Of a DNA stretch of 44,847 nucleotides, positions 1 to 7,740 are shown piece by piece; position 1 is the stretch's first letter, and each line of letters begins with the position of its first letter. Under the pieces are notes generated by a model that was not told the DNA's origin, did not search any database, and saw only the letters and a list, made by a program, of their open reading frames with translations. Origin of the DNA: JAIEPT01 sp038217425 (lineage in GTDB: Bacteria > Planctomycetota > Planctomycetia > Gemmatales > Gemmataceae); NCBI GenBank assembly GCA_038217425.1, contig JBBQPM010000038.1:1-44847 (forward strand). Reading direction: 5' to 3'. Position numbers and translations under genes: made by a program.

Positions 1-1
1 C

Positions 2-235
2 ATGAAGAATCTGGGCGACAAGATTCGCGAACACAGCCCCGAAAAAGGGATGATGGGCGCCGCCAGTTCTGCCGTCGCCGACACTCTCGAATCGGGCGGC
101 CAGTACCTCCAGGAACACGGCCTGGGAGACATGGGCGCCGAGATGACCAATGTCATTCGTCGTAATCCGATTCCTTCCGTTTTGATCGGCGTCGGCGTCG
201 GTTATCTGATCGCCCGAGCCTTTTCCAGGAGTTAA
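2..235 (+). CDS. DUF883-like small membrane-anchored protein (possibly 5'-partial)
   Basis: A 77-residue protein with a soluble, charged N-terminal two thirds and one C-terminal hydrophobic segment (about residues 56-73, beginning after R-R-N-P and rich in G-V-G). This is the layout of DUF883/ElaB-type proteins, where a short helix precedes a glycine-rich membrane anchor. The ATG lies at base 2 of the window, so the true start may be further upstream and the frame may be truncated. It ends four bases before the holin-family gene and is probably the first visible member of an operon with that gene and the DUF3618-like gene. Such trios are commonly found together in stress-linked loci. The molecular role is unknown; a membrane-associated ribosome- or envelope-stress role is inferred only from family resemblance. 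Confidence 0.6.
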   Translation: MKNLGDKIREHSPEKGMMGAASSAVADTLESGGQYLQEHGLGDMGAEMTNVIRRNPIPSVLIGVGVGYLIARAFSRS

Positions 236-239
236 CGTC

Positions 240-659
240 ATGATCACCGAGCAACAAACGCCCGCGCAGACCAATGGTTCGCTCGGCCTGACGCCGCTGA
301 TCACGGGCATCATCAATGACGGTCAGCAACTGATTCGGCAACAGCTCACGCTCTTTCAGACAGAACTGAAAGGCGATCTGAGCCGAACCAAGGACGCCGC
401 CGTTCCGCTGGGAATTGGCCTCTTCGTCTCGCATATCGCGGGCGTCCTGGTCTTTCTGATGCTCGTGCATCTACTCGATTGGCTCTATGGGCCGAGACTT
501 CCGCTGTTCGCTTCCTACGGGATTGTAGGCGGCATCCTGGCCCTCGTCGGCGGGGGACTTGTACTGTTCGGTAAAGCAAAATTCGACGCCTTCAGCCCGC
601 TTCCTGATAAGTCGGTCGAAGGCCTTAAGGAGAATGTTCAATGGCAAACGAAGACGTAG
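240..659 (+). CDS. Phage holin family / YqjE-like (Phage_holin_3_6) membrane protein
   Basis: A 139-residue protein with an amphipathic N-terminal helix (residues about 20-55, rich in Q, L and R) followed by two strong transmembrane segments (about 58-80 and 88-112). This matches the holin-superfamily 3_6 / YqjE (DUF1469-type) architecture found in many chromosomes, where it is not a phage lysis gene. It starts four bases after the preceding gene and its 3' end overlaps the next gene by 19 bases, which supports translational coupling in a three-gene operon. The neighbouring DUF883-like and DUF3618-like proteins are usual partners (compare yqjD-yqjE-yqjK in enterobacteria). The role is probably envelope or stress related; the exact function is unknown. 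Confidence 0.75.
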   Translation: MITEQQTPAQTNGSLGLTPLITGIINDGQQLIRQQLTLFQTELKGDLSRTKDAAVPLGIGLFVSHIAGVLVFLMLVHLLDWLYGPRLPLFASYGIVGGILALVGGGLVLFGKAKFDAFSPLPDKSVEGLKENVQWQTKT

Positions 660-1399
660 TCCCCACAGACGCAGTTCCCAGCGAGGAAGACGTCATTCGC
701 GGCCAAATGGAAGTTACGCGAACGGCACTCACCGAGAAGCTGGAAACCTTGGAAAACAAGGTCACCGAGACTGTCACCGGCGCGACGACGGCAGTCACCG
801 ATACGGTCGAGGCCGTCAAAGAGTCGGTGCAGAATACGGTTGACACCGTCAATCAAACCGTTCAGGACACCATCGCCTCCGTCAAGGATTCTGTCAACGA
901 GGGGGTGGAAGGGGTGAGGAGCGCCTTCGATGTCTCCGGGCATGTCCAGCGACATCCCTGGGCCATGTTGGCCGGATCCATCGCAGTCGGATTCTGTTTG
1001 GCCCAACTGCTTGCTCCCCGTCCTCGACGTAAAGCCGCACGTCAGCCCGAGCCTCCGGCGCCGGCGCCAGTACCTCCCAATTTGCTTTCGGGCAATGGCA
1101 GGCCTGCGGAGGCTCAAAAGCCCCAGGCTCCTGGTTTGTTGGCGAGTTTCGGACCTGAAATCGACAAGCTCAAGGGGATGGCGATCAGCGCGGTCATGGG
1201 AACTGTGCACGAAATGATCGTCAACGCGGCGCCGGACTCTCTCAGGTCGCAAGTGACCGAGATCGTGGATGGCTTCACAGAAAAGCTTGGCGGTACGCCG
1301 ATGCATCATTCGGATTCGAGCGAACGGCCCCCGGCCTACGCATCGCCGCCGAAACCGGCCTACGGCGGCGATCCGTCGCGAAAAGCCCACGCCCTTTAG
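641..1399 (+). CDS. DUF3618-like membrane-anchored coiled-coil protein
   Basis: A 252-residue protein. Residues about 12-35 resemble the DUF3618 motif (I-R-G-Q-M-E-x-T-R-x-x-L-T-E-K-L-E-x-L). A long Thr/Val-rich amphipathic repeat with a T-V-x-x-T-V pattern (about 40-95) probably forms a coiled coil. A short hydrophobic segment (about 106-124, H-P-W-A-M-L-A-G) follows, then a Pro-rich linker and a second soluble region. It overlaps the holin-family gene by 19 bases and is followed immediately by a strong terminator, so it is the last gene of the operon. The family is linked to membrane association in stationary phase and stress; the precise role is not known. Confidence 0.65.
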   Translation: MANEDVVPTDAVPSEEDVIRGQMEVTRTALTEKLETLENKVTETVTGATTAVTDTVEAVKESVQNTVDTVNQTVQDTIASVKDSVNEGVEGVRSAFDVSGHVQRHPWAMLAGSIAVGFCLAQLLAPRPRRKAARQPEPPAPAPVPPNLLSGNGRPAEAQKPQAPGLLASFGPEIDKLKGMAISAVMGTVHEMIVNAAPDSLRSQVTEIVDGFTEKLGGTPMHHSDSSERPPAYASPPKPAYGGDPSRKAHAL

Positions 1400-1405
1400 T
1401 TCAGC

Positions 1406-1441
1406 CTCCAGGCGAGACATCGGTCTCGCCTGGAGCTTTTT
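1406..1441 (+). terminator. Rho-independent terminator after the membrane-protein operon
   Basis: A perfect 13-bp stem (1406-1418 with 1423-1435) closes a 4-nt loop (ATCG) and is followed by C and five T residues (1436-1441). It lies directly after the stop codon of the DUF3618-like gene and before the AI-2E-family gene, so it separates two transcription units. Confidence 0.9.
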
Positions 1442-1486
1442 CGTCAATACACTTCTCTCAACGTCAAACTGCTCAAGGAGATGCCA

Positions 1487-2695
1487 GTGACTCGATCGGG
1501 GCAAACCTCTCTACGCCGCTTCTACTACTTCACTGCTTCGATCGTGCTCATCGTCGCTGCTCTTTACTTCACTCGAGTGGTATTACTCCCCTTCGTGACG
1601 GCTCTCCTTCTGAGCTTCATCCTCAGCCCTGCCGTGTTGTTCATGCAGCGATGGCGCGTCCCCAAGGTCGTGTCCGTCATTACGGTGGTGACGATCTTCC
1701 TGGTCGTCGTTTCGATGGTTTTGCTTACTTTTTTCATCCAATTCAACGAACTTGCCAAGGGTCTACCCAAACATCGCGCCCAGATCTTGACCAAGATCGA
1801 GCGGCTTCAGCACTGGAATAACGGCGGAGAGCCGGGCGGGTTCGGCCAATTGGTGAAGGATATTCTTCGGACGCTGGAGAAATCCGAACAGTCCGAGGAG
1901 CCCGACAGTGCGCCGGTAGTCGTTCCCGTGAAGATGAAGCATTCGTTCGCCCCCATGATCCAGCACGCCTTGGGCTCGACCTTCGAATTGCTCGTCAACG
2001 TCGTTCTCGTTCTATTGCTCACCACGTTTGCGCTCCTCAAACGCACCGATCTGCGGCTGCGGCTCGTTTCGCTCATTGGGCTCAACCAAGAAAAACAGAC
2101 GTCCGATGCCATCGACGACGCCAGTCAGCGGATCAGTCGTTTCTTGGCAATGCAGCTCATTATCAACTCCGGGTTCGGCATCGCCCTGGCCGTGGGGCTT
2201 TATTTTTACGGGGTTGAGTACGCGGCGGTCTGGGGCTTCTTGGCCGCCATCTTGCGTTACGTTCCGTACATTGGTCCCTGGCTGGCCGCCATCATGCCTT
2301 TGACGCTCGTCGCGGCCATCAACGATAGCTGGACTCCATTCTTCGTGGTCTTCGCTTATTATCTGCTTCTGGAAATGATCGTCGCCAATGTCTGCGAGCC
2401 GTTATTGTTTGGCCGAAGCATCGGCGTTTCGGAAATGGCACTTTTAGTATTCGCAGTGTTCTGGACCTGGCTATGGGGCCCGATGGGGCTGGTGCTTTCT
2501 ACGCCGCTCACCGCCGTCCTTGTTACCTTCGGCCGGCATTTCTCGCAGCTCAATTTCATGACGCTCTTGTTAGCCGACGAAGTTCCCGCTCCTGTCGAAC
2601 CACTGCCGTCCCTCGAAGCGAAAGTGATGATTGTGCAGCCCGATTCTCCCGTCGTCCAAGAACTCGATGCCAAGGTGCTTGCGAAGAAGGCGTAA
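1487..2695 (+). CDS. AI-2E family transporter (PF01594-type permease)
   Basis: About 402 residues with the typical AI-2E transporter layout: two N-terminal transmembrane helices (about 15-60), a third near 65-85, a soluble insert with a variable charged loop (about 90-165), then five or so helices to residue 365. The insert carries an acidic stretch and the C-terminal tail is hydrophilic. The conserved G-P-W-L-A-A-I-M-P region and the last-helix G-P-M-G-L-V-L-S-T-P-L motif are present. A perfect AAGGAG sits directly against an ATG at 1481 with no spacer, but six bases before a GTG at 1487, so GTG 1487 is the more likely start. The family includes autoinducer-2 exporters and Na+/H+ or other efflux permeases; the substrate here cannot be told. 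Confidence 0.9.
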   Translation: MTRSGQTSLRRFYYFTASIVLIVAALYFTRVVLLPFVTALLLSFILSPAVLFMQRWRVPKVVSVITVVTIFLVVVSMVLLTFFIQFNELAKGLPKHRAQILTKIERLQHWNNGGEPGGFGQLVKDILRTLEKSEQSEEPDSAPVVVPVKMKHSFAPMIQHALGSTFELLVNVVLVLLLTTFALLKRTDLRLRLVSLIGLNQEKQTSDAIDDASQRISRFLAMQLIINSGFGIALAVGLYFYGVEYAAVWGFLAAILRYVPYIGPWLAAIMPLTLVAAINDSWTPFFVVFAYYLLLEMIVANVCEPLLFGRSIGVSEMALLVFAVFWTWLWGPMGLVLSTPLTAVLVTFGRHFSQLNFMTLLLADEVPAPVEPLPSLEAKVMIVQPDSPVVQELDAKVLAKKA

Positions 2696-2704
2696 AAGGG
2701 AAAC

Positions 2705-2752
2705 GCCCGGGGCGTGCACAGGGGAATTGCTTTCCCTTGGCACGCCCCGGGC
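2705..2752. terminator. Bidirectional terminator between convergent genes
   Basis: A 13-bp perfect inverted repeat (2705-2717 and 2740-2752) with a 22-nt loop lies between the stop codon of the AI-2E gene on the + strand and that of the DUF892 gene on the - strand. The stem is very GC rich and can serve both genes. Confidence 0.8.
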
Positions 2753-2766
2753 TTTGCCTTTACCGC

Positions 2767-3270
2767 CTACGCTTCGGCCGGCTCCTCGGCTTCCACGTTG
2801 ATCTTCTCCGATAACTCCGTCAGCTTCTCGTTGCAGGCGCCTTCTTCATCAAGGGTTTCTTGCAAAGTTGCAGCAATGTCGTCGTGGCCCAGCAGGGCGG
2901 CGAACGTCCGTACGGTGCCGTAGCCGGCGATCTCGTAGTGTTCCACGCGCTGCGCCGCCGCGATCAAGCCCGCGTCGAGCACGTCCGGCGACGCGTCTTC
3001 TTCCTCCATCAACTCCTTCCCCTCCTCCACGAGTCCTTCCATGGCCTTGCATTTCTTGCCCTTGGGATTCATTTCGAGCGTCTCGAAGATCTGTTCGAGC
3101 CGCTTCACCTGACCCTTCGTTTCTTCCAGATGATCGGTAAACGCCTTCTTTAGATCAGGGCTCTTGGCCGCCTTGGCCATTCTGGGGAGCGCCTTGAGGA
3201 GTTGATTCTCGGCGCTATACAAGTCGCGCAATTCATTCACGAACAAGGCATGCAAGCTGTTGAGCTTCAT
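2767..3270 (-). CDS. DUF892 (YciE/YciF-type) ferritin-like protein
   Basis: A 167-residue all-helical protein that begins M-K-L-N-S-L-H-A-L-F, with the YciF/DUF892 signature L-x-D-L-Y-S-A-E-N-Q-L-L-K-A-L-P-x-M-A near residues 15-33. Carboxylate/His positions suited to a ferritin-like four-helix bundle recur later (E-E-T-K-G-Q-V, V-E-H-Y-E-I-A-G-Y-G, D-E-E-G). The open frame extends further upstream, but ATG 3270 is preceded by a GGGAG ribosome site and matches the family start. These proteins are stress-induced, di-metal binding and cytoplasmic; a catalase- or iron-related role is suspected in the family but not settled. The downstream end is shared with a bidirectional terminator. The DUF2892 gene lies 180 bases upstream in the same orientation. 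Confidence 0.88.
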   Translation of the reverse strand: MKLNSLHALFVNELRDLYSAENQLLKALPRMAKAAKSPDLKKAFTDHLEETKGQVKRLEQIFETLEMNPKGKKCKAMEGLVEEGKELMEEEDASPDVLDAGLIAAAQRVEHYEIAGYGTVRTFAALLGHDDIAATLQETLDEEGACNEKLTELSEKINVEAEEPAEA

Positions 3271-3449
3271 AACGATCTCCCATGGGGTGAGTGATAAGTG
3301 ATTCAAGCCCATAAGTAGCAACGAACGTGCCATTGGGGCAAAACTCGCGGAATCAATCTGCTCGATAATGATGCAGCAGCGCAAAAATAAACACGGCGGA
3401 AGTCGGAGGTGATCCGAACATTCCGCCGCGTCAACCCGTATCAACCAAA

Positions 3450-3998
3450 TTAATGACGAACGGCTTCGAGGATTTCGTGGGCCGGCGTCGTCGAATCACC
3501 GCGGCGCAAATCTAGCACTGGGCCGCCGTCCACCGCGGGGCCGCCTTCGTCTTCAAAGCGACTCGTCACGAACTGCTCTTCAGCGTCGATGAACGACGGC
3601 AAGTTCCGGAAGTCGCCACGCACGATCTTCAGGGCGTAACGTTCGTAGTCGATCTCGGTGGCCGTACGGAAGCCGAGGCGGCGCAGAATCGGCAGCGGTG
3701 GGCACCACCCCTGCACGGCGTGCTGCAGCAGGAACCCTGCAATTAGCGCCGGCAAAATGAGCCAGAGGGGATGTACGAACGCCCCCAAGGCGATGCCGAG
3801 AAGTATGAGGGAGGAAGCGTTGGTTTCGAGCAGACGCTCGGTATCCCATTCGCGATCGAGCACGCGGAGCCGCTCTTCGATTTGAGCGGGGCTGGCCTGG
3901 GCGAAGCGCTCAATGCTTTTCTCGATCTGGCTGCGAATCTCCTCATTGATTTCCGGCGAAGTATTTTCGGGCACGCGATTAACCGTGGAAGAAATCAT
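3450..3998 (-). CDS. DUF2892 (YgaP-like membrane) domain protein
   Basis: A 182-residue protein. An N-terminal helical, charged region (residues 1-60, with an E-x-R-L-R-V-L-D-R-E-W-D-T-E-R motif) precedes two transmembrane helices (about 62-80 and 83-98). The DUF2892-type ending G-W-C-P-P-L-P-I-L-R-R-L-G-F follows, then a roughly 70-residue cytoplasmic tail containing an E-I-D-Y-E-R-Y-A-L-K-I-V-R-G-D-F motif. ATG 3998 follows an AGGAGT ribosome site, so the 13-residue upstream extension is probably not used. DUF2892 occurs alone or fused to rhodanese domains; the tail here has no rhodanese Cys. It sits with the DUF892 stress gene, suggesting co-regulation. Function is unknown. Confidence 0.72.
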   Translation of the reverse strand: MISSTVNRVPENTSPEINEEIRSQIEKSIERFAQASPAQIEERLRVLDREWDTERLLETNASSLILLGIALGAFVHPLWLILPALIAGFLLQHAVQGWCPPLPILRRLGFRTATEIDYERYALKIVRGDFRNLPSFIDAEEQFVTSRFEDEGGPAVDGGPVLDLRRGDSTTPAHEILEAVRH

Positions 3999-4185
3999 GA
4001 CGACACTCCTGAAAGTTAAGGAACGTAAAACGTCCAAGCGACGTTCGGTCCGCTTCCTTTTATTGAGTGCAATTCAGATGCCGGACGGGCATTCATCGCG
4101 GGGATGTGCCAAAAATGATCTCGCAGAGGGGATTCTGCAGAAACCTCGCGAAGCATTCTCGCCGAGCGTTGTGGTAAATCTTGAA

Positions 4186-5397
4186 TTAGCGATCGAAAGC
4201 GAAAAGCCTGGCGTCAGGATTCTTTCGGCCCAGGTAAAGATCGGCAATCAGCTCCGCAGCAATGAGGCCGAAAGTGATGCCGTTGCCGCCGTAGCCGAGC
4301 GCGAAATACGCCAGCGGCCATTCGGGCGAGACGCCGACATAGGGGAGACCGTCGTCGGTGGAGCCGAACGTCCCGGCCCATGAATACGCGATTTCGAGTG
4401 CACGGCCCGGAAACACTTGCTCGAGGCGTCGCAGGAGTTGCTTGCTTTTCGATTTGAGCAAACTTTCCTGTTGATGGGCGGTTGCGAAAGGAACGTCCTT
4501 GCCGCCGATCAGGATGCGTCCGTCGTCGGTGGCGCGGAGGTAGCAGTAGGGCCGGGCGGTCTCCCAGATGAGGCAGCGGCCGGGCCAGTCGGGGAACGGG
4601 TCCACGGGTTCGGTGATGAGCGCGAAGGTGCTGCTGAGGGTGCCGATCTTTTGTTTCAAGTAGCGCTGCGATTCGTAACCGGTTGCGAAGACCAACCGCC
4701 GGGCCGTGACGGTGCAACCGCGGTCGGTGGAGAGCGTCAGCCGATCTCGGCCAACGGCGATGTCGGTCACTTCGGTTCGATCGAAGGCACGCAGGCCATG
4801 CTTGACGGCATGCTGCAGCAGACGGTGTGTCAGGCGATAGGCGTCGATCTGCCCATCGCCGTGCGCCAGGATTCCCGTTGCGGCCGGGAATGGGTAACGC
4901 TCCGCAAGGGCGGACCCTTCCAGAAATTCGACCTCGAAGCCATGGCGTCGGCGGAGGTCGTACTCTTTTCGCAGTTTGGCAACGTCCGCTTTGACGCTCG
5001 CCAGATAGAGACTTTCCTTGCGTTCGAACCCGCAGTTGTCGCCGAGGATTTTCGTGAGCGTTTCGAACTTGGCGACGGCTTCAAGTCCAATTTGATAGCT
5101 GCGCACGGCCCCCGCTTCGCCGACTCGGGACGCGAGTTCGACAAGTTCGGTGTCGGCGGCGTATTGCAAGAGGGCGGTGCTGGCCGCGGTACTGCCGGAA
5201 GCGACGTCGCGTTTGTCGAGCAGCACGGAACGGACGCCTTCGCGCACTAGATGATACGCTGTGAGAGCGCCGGTAATTCCGCCGCCCAGGATGGCGACGT
5301 CGCATGTTTCGTTTCGGCTCAAACAGGGGTAGTCGGCCAGCAACCCGTTCTTGAGCAGCCAGTAAGGATGTCCGCTGCGAACGTCCATGAGATTCAT
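4186..5397 (-). CDS. NAD(P)/FAD-dependent oxidoreductase (DAO family)
   Basis: A 403-residue flavoprotein. The dinucleotide-binding motif G-G-G-I-T-G is at residues 38-43, followed by L-L-D-K-R-D-V-A-S-G-S-T-A-A-S-T, the ribose- and FAD-binding stretch of D-amino-acid-oxidase-type enzymes. A C-terminal FAD motif (G-Y-G-G-N-G-I-T-F) appears near 365-375, and A-T-G-Y-E-S lies near 238-243. Overall it resembles PF01266 amine or glycine oxidases and glycerol-3-phosphate-like oxidases. The substrate is unknown. The start has only a weak ribosome site; a second ATG three codons in (5388) is an alternative. It is transcribed divergently from the stress protein gene at 5503. No membrane segment or signal peptide is visible, so it is probably cytoplasmic. 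Confidence 0.85.
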   Translation of the reverse strand: MNLMDVRSGHPYWLLKNGLLADYPCLSRNETCDVAILGGGITGALTAYHLVREGVRSVLLDKRDVASGSTAASTALLQYAADTELVELASRVGEAGAVRSYQIGLEAVAKFETLTKILGDNCGFERKESLYLASVKADVAKLRKEYDLRRRHGFEVEFLEGSALAERYPFPAATGILAHGDGQIDAYRLTHRLLQHAVKHGLRAFDRTEVTDIAVGRDRLTLSTDRGCTVTARRLVFATGYESQRYLKQKIGTLSSTFALITEPVDPFPDWPGRCLIWETARPYCYLRATDDGRILIGGKDVPFATAHQQESLLKSKSKQLLRRLEQVFPGRALEIAYSWAGTFGSTDDGLPYVGVSPEWPLAYFALGYGGNGITFGLIAAELIADLYLGRKNPDARLFAFDR

Positions 5398-5502
5398 TGT
5401 TAGACAGTTGACGATCGGAGTTCAACGCACCTCGGAAAACGGCACAAGCTTTGCCCACAACTAAACATCCCTTCACGCACAATTCCAAAAAGGAGACACG
5501 AC

Positions 5503-6018
5503 ATGGATCAGCAAGTAACTTCGCAACTCCGCACCGGCGGCTTCGAATCGGTCGCTCAAGTGGACCGGGTTATCCGCGATCTGCGCTCGGCTGGGTTCGT
5601 TGACGATCAACTCATGGTCATCTGCCCGCCGCAGTTCCAGGATCAACTCGCACCCACGACGCCCAACGTCACTTCGCCGCCGACGGACGCACCGACGGCC
5701 CTGGCGACCGGAGGCGCGGTCGGCGCCACGCTGGGCGGTTTGGCGCTGGTGGCGACCATCGCGACCGGCGGGGCGGCAGGGGTGCTCGGGACGGCCGCGG
5801 CGGTGCTGGTAGGCGGAGGCGCCTTGGCCGGCGGGATCAGCGGGCTGATCGTTGCCAAAGGATACGACGAGGAGGCGGACGATTATTACAAGAAAGCCGT
5901 CGAACGCGGTTGGATCGTGGTCGGGGTCGCCGTCACTCCGGAAGACGGACCGCGTCAGATTGCTCAGGCGGATCGCATCCTGCATGAGGCCGGCGCCAAG
6001 GCGCTGGAGCCGGTGTAA
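5503..6018 (+). CDS. Glycine-zipper general-stress-like protein (17M/YflT-like fold)
   Basis: A 171-residue protein. The N-terminal half (about 10-50) begins G-G-F-E-S-V-A-Q-V-D-R-V-I-R-D-L-R-S-A-G-F, resembling the ferredoxin-like repeat of general stress protein 17M/YflT domains. A central Gly/Ala-rich hydrophobic zone (about 66-125) looks like a membrane-inserting glycine zipper. The C-terminal part (W-I-V-V-G-V-A-V, then a helix to A-K-A-L-E) may be a second ferredoxin-like half. A strong AAGGAGA site precedes the ATG. A perfect 34-bp palindrome follows the stop codon. This arrangement is common in envelope-stress proteins of soil bacteria; the function is inferred only. Confidence 0.6.
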   Translation: MDQQVTSQLRTGGFESVAQVDRVIRDLRSAGFVDDQLMVICPPQFQDQLAPTTPNVTSPPTDAPTALATGGAVGATLGGLALVATIATGGAAGVLGTAAAVLVGGGALAGGISGLIVAKGYDEEADDYYKKAVERGWIVVGVAVTPEDGPRQIAQADRILHEAGAKALEPV

Positions 6019-6025
6019 AAACGAA

Positions 6026-6059
6026 AAATGCCGGCGAGGAAATTTCCTCGCCGGCATTT
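6026..6059. terminator. 34-bp perfect palindrome, bidirectional terminator
   Basis: The two 17-bp arms (6026-6042 and 6043-6059) are exact reverse complements, flanked by A-rich and T-containing ends. It lies between the convergent stress-protein (+) and TIGR03000 (-) genes and can terminate both. Confidence 0.85.
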
Positions 6060-6074
6060 CGCTGTTGGACGACC

Positions 6075-6734
6075 TTAGTCCGACGCTTGGGTTTGCATGA
6101 AGTCGACGGTCGTTTGGCTATTGGGCATGACTTTCACTTGGCGCGAGCGCGTCACGGTTTGCCCATTGGAATCGATCCAGCGCGCCTGGAAGAGTTGCGA
6201 GGAGCCGTCCGCATTGAGCGGGGCCGTGGCGAATCGGCGCACGCCGGGCGTGACGAAAGAGCCGTTCCACCAGAGTTCCGCGTTGGCGGGGGCATTGACG
6301 GTGATAGACGCAGTGTTTTCCGTAGTCGTCGTTGAGACGGGCGGGTAGAACGATTGATAGGACGACGACGTCTCAGGATAGACAATGCTCGGCTGGGCGT
6401 AGACTTGCGGACTGGAATAAATCAGCGGACTGGAATAGACGCCGCTACGGTAGCCGCTGTTGTAGCCGAAGCCACTGTTATACCCTCGGCCGTAACCGAA
6501 GTTATTGCCGTACCCGCCATACCCGCCGCCGAAGCCGCTTCGGTAACCGCCGCCATAGCCGCCGCCGAAGCCGCCATAGCCGCCTCGGTAGCCGCCGCCG
6601 CCAGTCCCGAACGAGATGCCGAATCCACTCCCGCCGGAACGGCCGCGAAATTGAGCCTGCGCCTCGGAGCTGAACGCCGCCAAACCCGAGACGGCCAAAC
6701 CGGCGAGCACCGTTTTTAAGATGAGCTTTCTCAT
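6075..6734 (-). CDS. Secreted Gly/Tyr-rich protein with TIGR03000-type domain
   Basis: A 219-residue exported protein. The N-terminus is a signal peptide (M-R-K-L-I-L-K-T-V then an Ala/Leu-rich core, likely cut after A-Q-A near residue 28). Residues about 30-105 are a Gly/Tyr/Arg/Ser low-complexity tract of G-G-Y-G-G-type repeats. Residues about 145-215 form a beta-rich domain (S-I-T-V-N-A-P-A-N-A-E-L-W-W-N-G ... F-x-A-R-W), the pattern of the planctomycete TIGR03000 domain. A strong GAAGGAGAG ribosome site precedes the ATG. The role is unknown; a cell-surface structural role is plausible because the repeats resemble those of surface and cuticle-type proteins. Confidence 0.8.
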   Translation of the reverse strand: MRKLILKTVLAGLAVSGLAAFSSEAQAQFRGRSGGSGFGISFGTGGGGYRGGYGGFGGGYGGGYRSGFGGGYGGYGNNFGYGRGYNSGFGYNSGYRSGVYSSPLIYSSPQVYAQPSIVYPETSSSYQSFYPPVSTTTTENTASITVNAPANAELWWNGSFVTPGVRRFATAPLNADGSSQLFQARWIDSNGQTVTRSRQVKVMPNSQTTVDFMQTQASD

Positions 6735-6979
6735 TACTGACTCTCCTTCAAAAAACTAGAAAACAACTTGACAGCTATTTAAGTAAACCGAGCAAACGAT
6801 ATGCCAGTCGCGCGGCAATCGCTATCAGCGGATATTTGCCGGGAATCTCGGCGAAACCTGGCGGTTTGTCGGCACTCGACTTCGCCTCGTTGAGAAAGGG
6901 GCCCGCAAATTGCTCGATGGCGGACGACGTGTTGGGTCTGATAGAATAAAAGAAGATCATTTACCAGGGAGAAGTTATT

Positions 6980-7738
6980 ATGAACGCCGCCGCTCAGATT
7001 AGTGCGGGCCGAGGAGTTTTCCTGCTCGGCGTCTTTCTCGCCATTGCGCCTGCACTCAGCTATTTTGCGCAGCTCGAACTCGGCTGGATCTTCATGCCCT
7101 GGCACATTCCGATTCTGACGACTCTGGGCGTCGGACTGATGCTGATGGGACTGCTGCGCCGTTTCGGGATCGTGCGGGCGCTTGTTTTCGGGCTGTTCGT
7201 CGTCGTCTGCGGCGGCATGTGGTTTACGATGCTGGTGGCGAGCAAGACGCCGGAATACGCCGGTCCGGCGAAAGCGGGGAATGCATTTCCCGCGTTCAGC
7301 GCCCAACGTGCGGATGGGCAACCGCTGACGCAGCTCGATCTCGCCAGGGGAGACGCGCACGTCATCGTCTTCTATCGCGGCCACTGGTGAACGGTGTGCA
7401 TGGCGGAGCTGGGGCAGCTCCATCGCAGCCATGCGGAGTTCGAAAAGCGCAAGGTCCGCATCGTCGCCGTCTCGAATGACGACCTGGAGAGTGCGAAGGC
7501 GACGCAAGAGCGGTTTCCGCAGTTGGTGATTGTTTCCGATCCGGAGCAGACGCTGGCCAAGAGCGCGGACGTGATTCAAAAAGGGGCCGGGAAGTCAGGA
7601 GAGGACACCAACGCTCCCACGACGTTCCTCGTGGATGGCAGCGGCAGGGTGCGCTGGCTGTTTCGGCCGGACAATTTCCTGGTGCGTCCCTCCCCGGCGC
7701 AGGTTCTCGCCGCCATCGACGAGCATTTGCCCAAGTGA
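6980..7738 (+). CDS. Membrane-anchored peroxiredoxin-like selenoprotein (UGA = Sec137, U-x-x-C)
   Basis: One 252-residue protein is encoded if the TGA at 7388-7390 is read as selenocysteine. Three transmembrane helices (about 12-30, 42-59, 64-86) lead to a thioredoxin-fold AhpC/TSA-like domain (about 98-252). The domain contains V-I-V-F-Y-R-G-H-W-U-T-V-C-M-A-E-L, where cysteine homologues have W-C-P-x-C. The part after the TGA has no credible start of its own and continues in phase through the usual peroxiredoxin elements (I-V-A-V-S-N-D-D, P-T-T-F-L-V-D-G-S-G-R-V-R-W). A hairpin at 7402-7424 has bacterial SECIS geometry. The AGGGAG ribosome site precedes ATG 6980. With three helices the redox domain would face outward. 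The likely role is reduction of peroxides or disulfides at the envelope. The alternative reading is a gene broken by a nonsense mutation, which would place the TGA at the catalytic residue only by chance. Confidence 0.88.
7402..7424 (+). promoter_or_regulatory. Candidate bacterial SECIS element
   Basis: In the mRNA, GGAGCU (7405-7410) pairs with AGCUCC (7416-7421) around the loop GGGGC (7411-7415). The stem extends after one C-A mismatch through G-U and G-C pairs (7402-7403 with 7423-7424). The loop starts 20 nt after the UGA and has G in both of its first two positions, as expected for SelB-dependent recoding signals. The element lies within the coding frame. Confidence 0.75.
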
Positions 7739-7740
7739 CT

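Noticed and set aside
240..659. Holin-family gene as a sign of prophage
   Set aside because: No other phage gene is present; the neighbours are the usual chromosomal YqjD/YqjE-like set.
7394..7738. Separate small gene starting at GTG 7394 after the TGA
   Set aside because: There is no ribosome site, the start would fall inside the active-site motif, and the frame is continuous with the upstream peroxiredoxin half.
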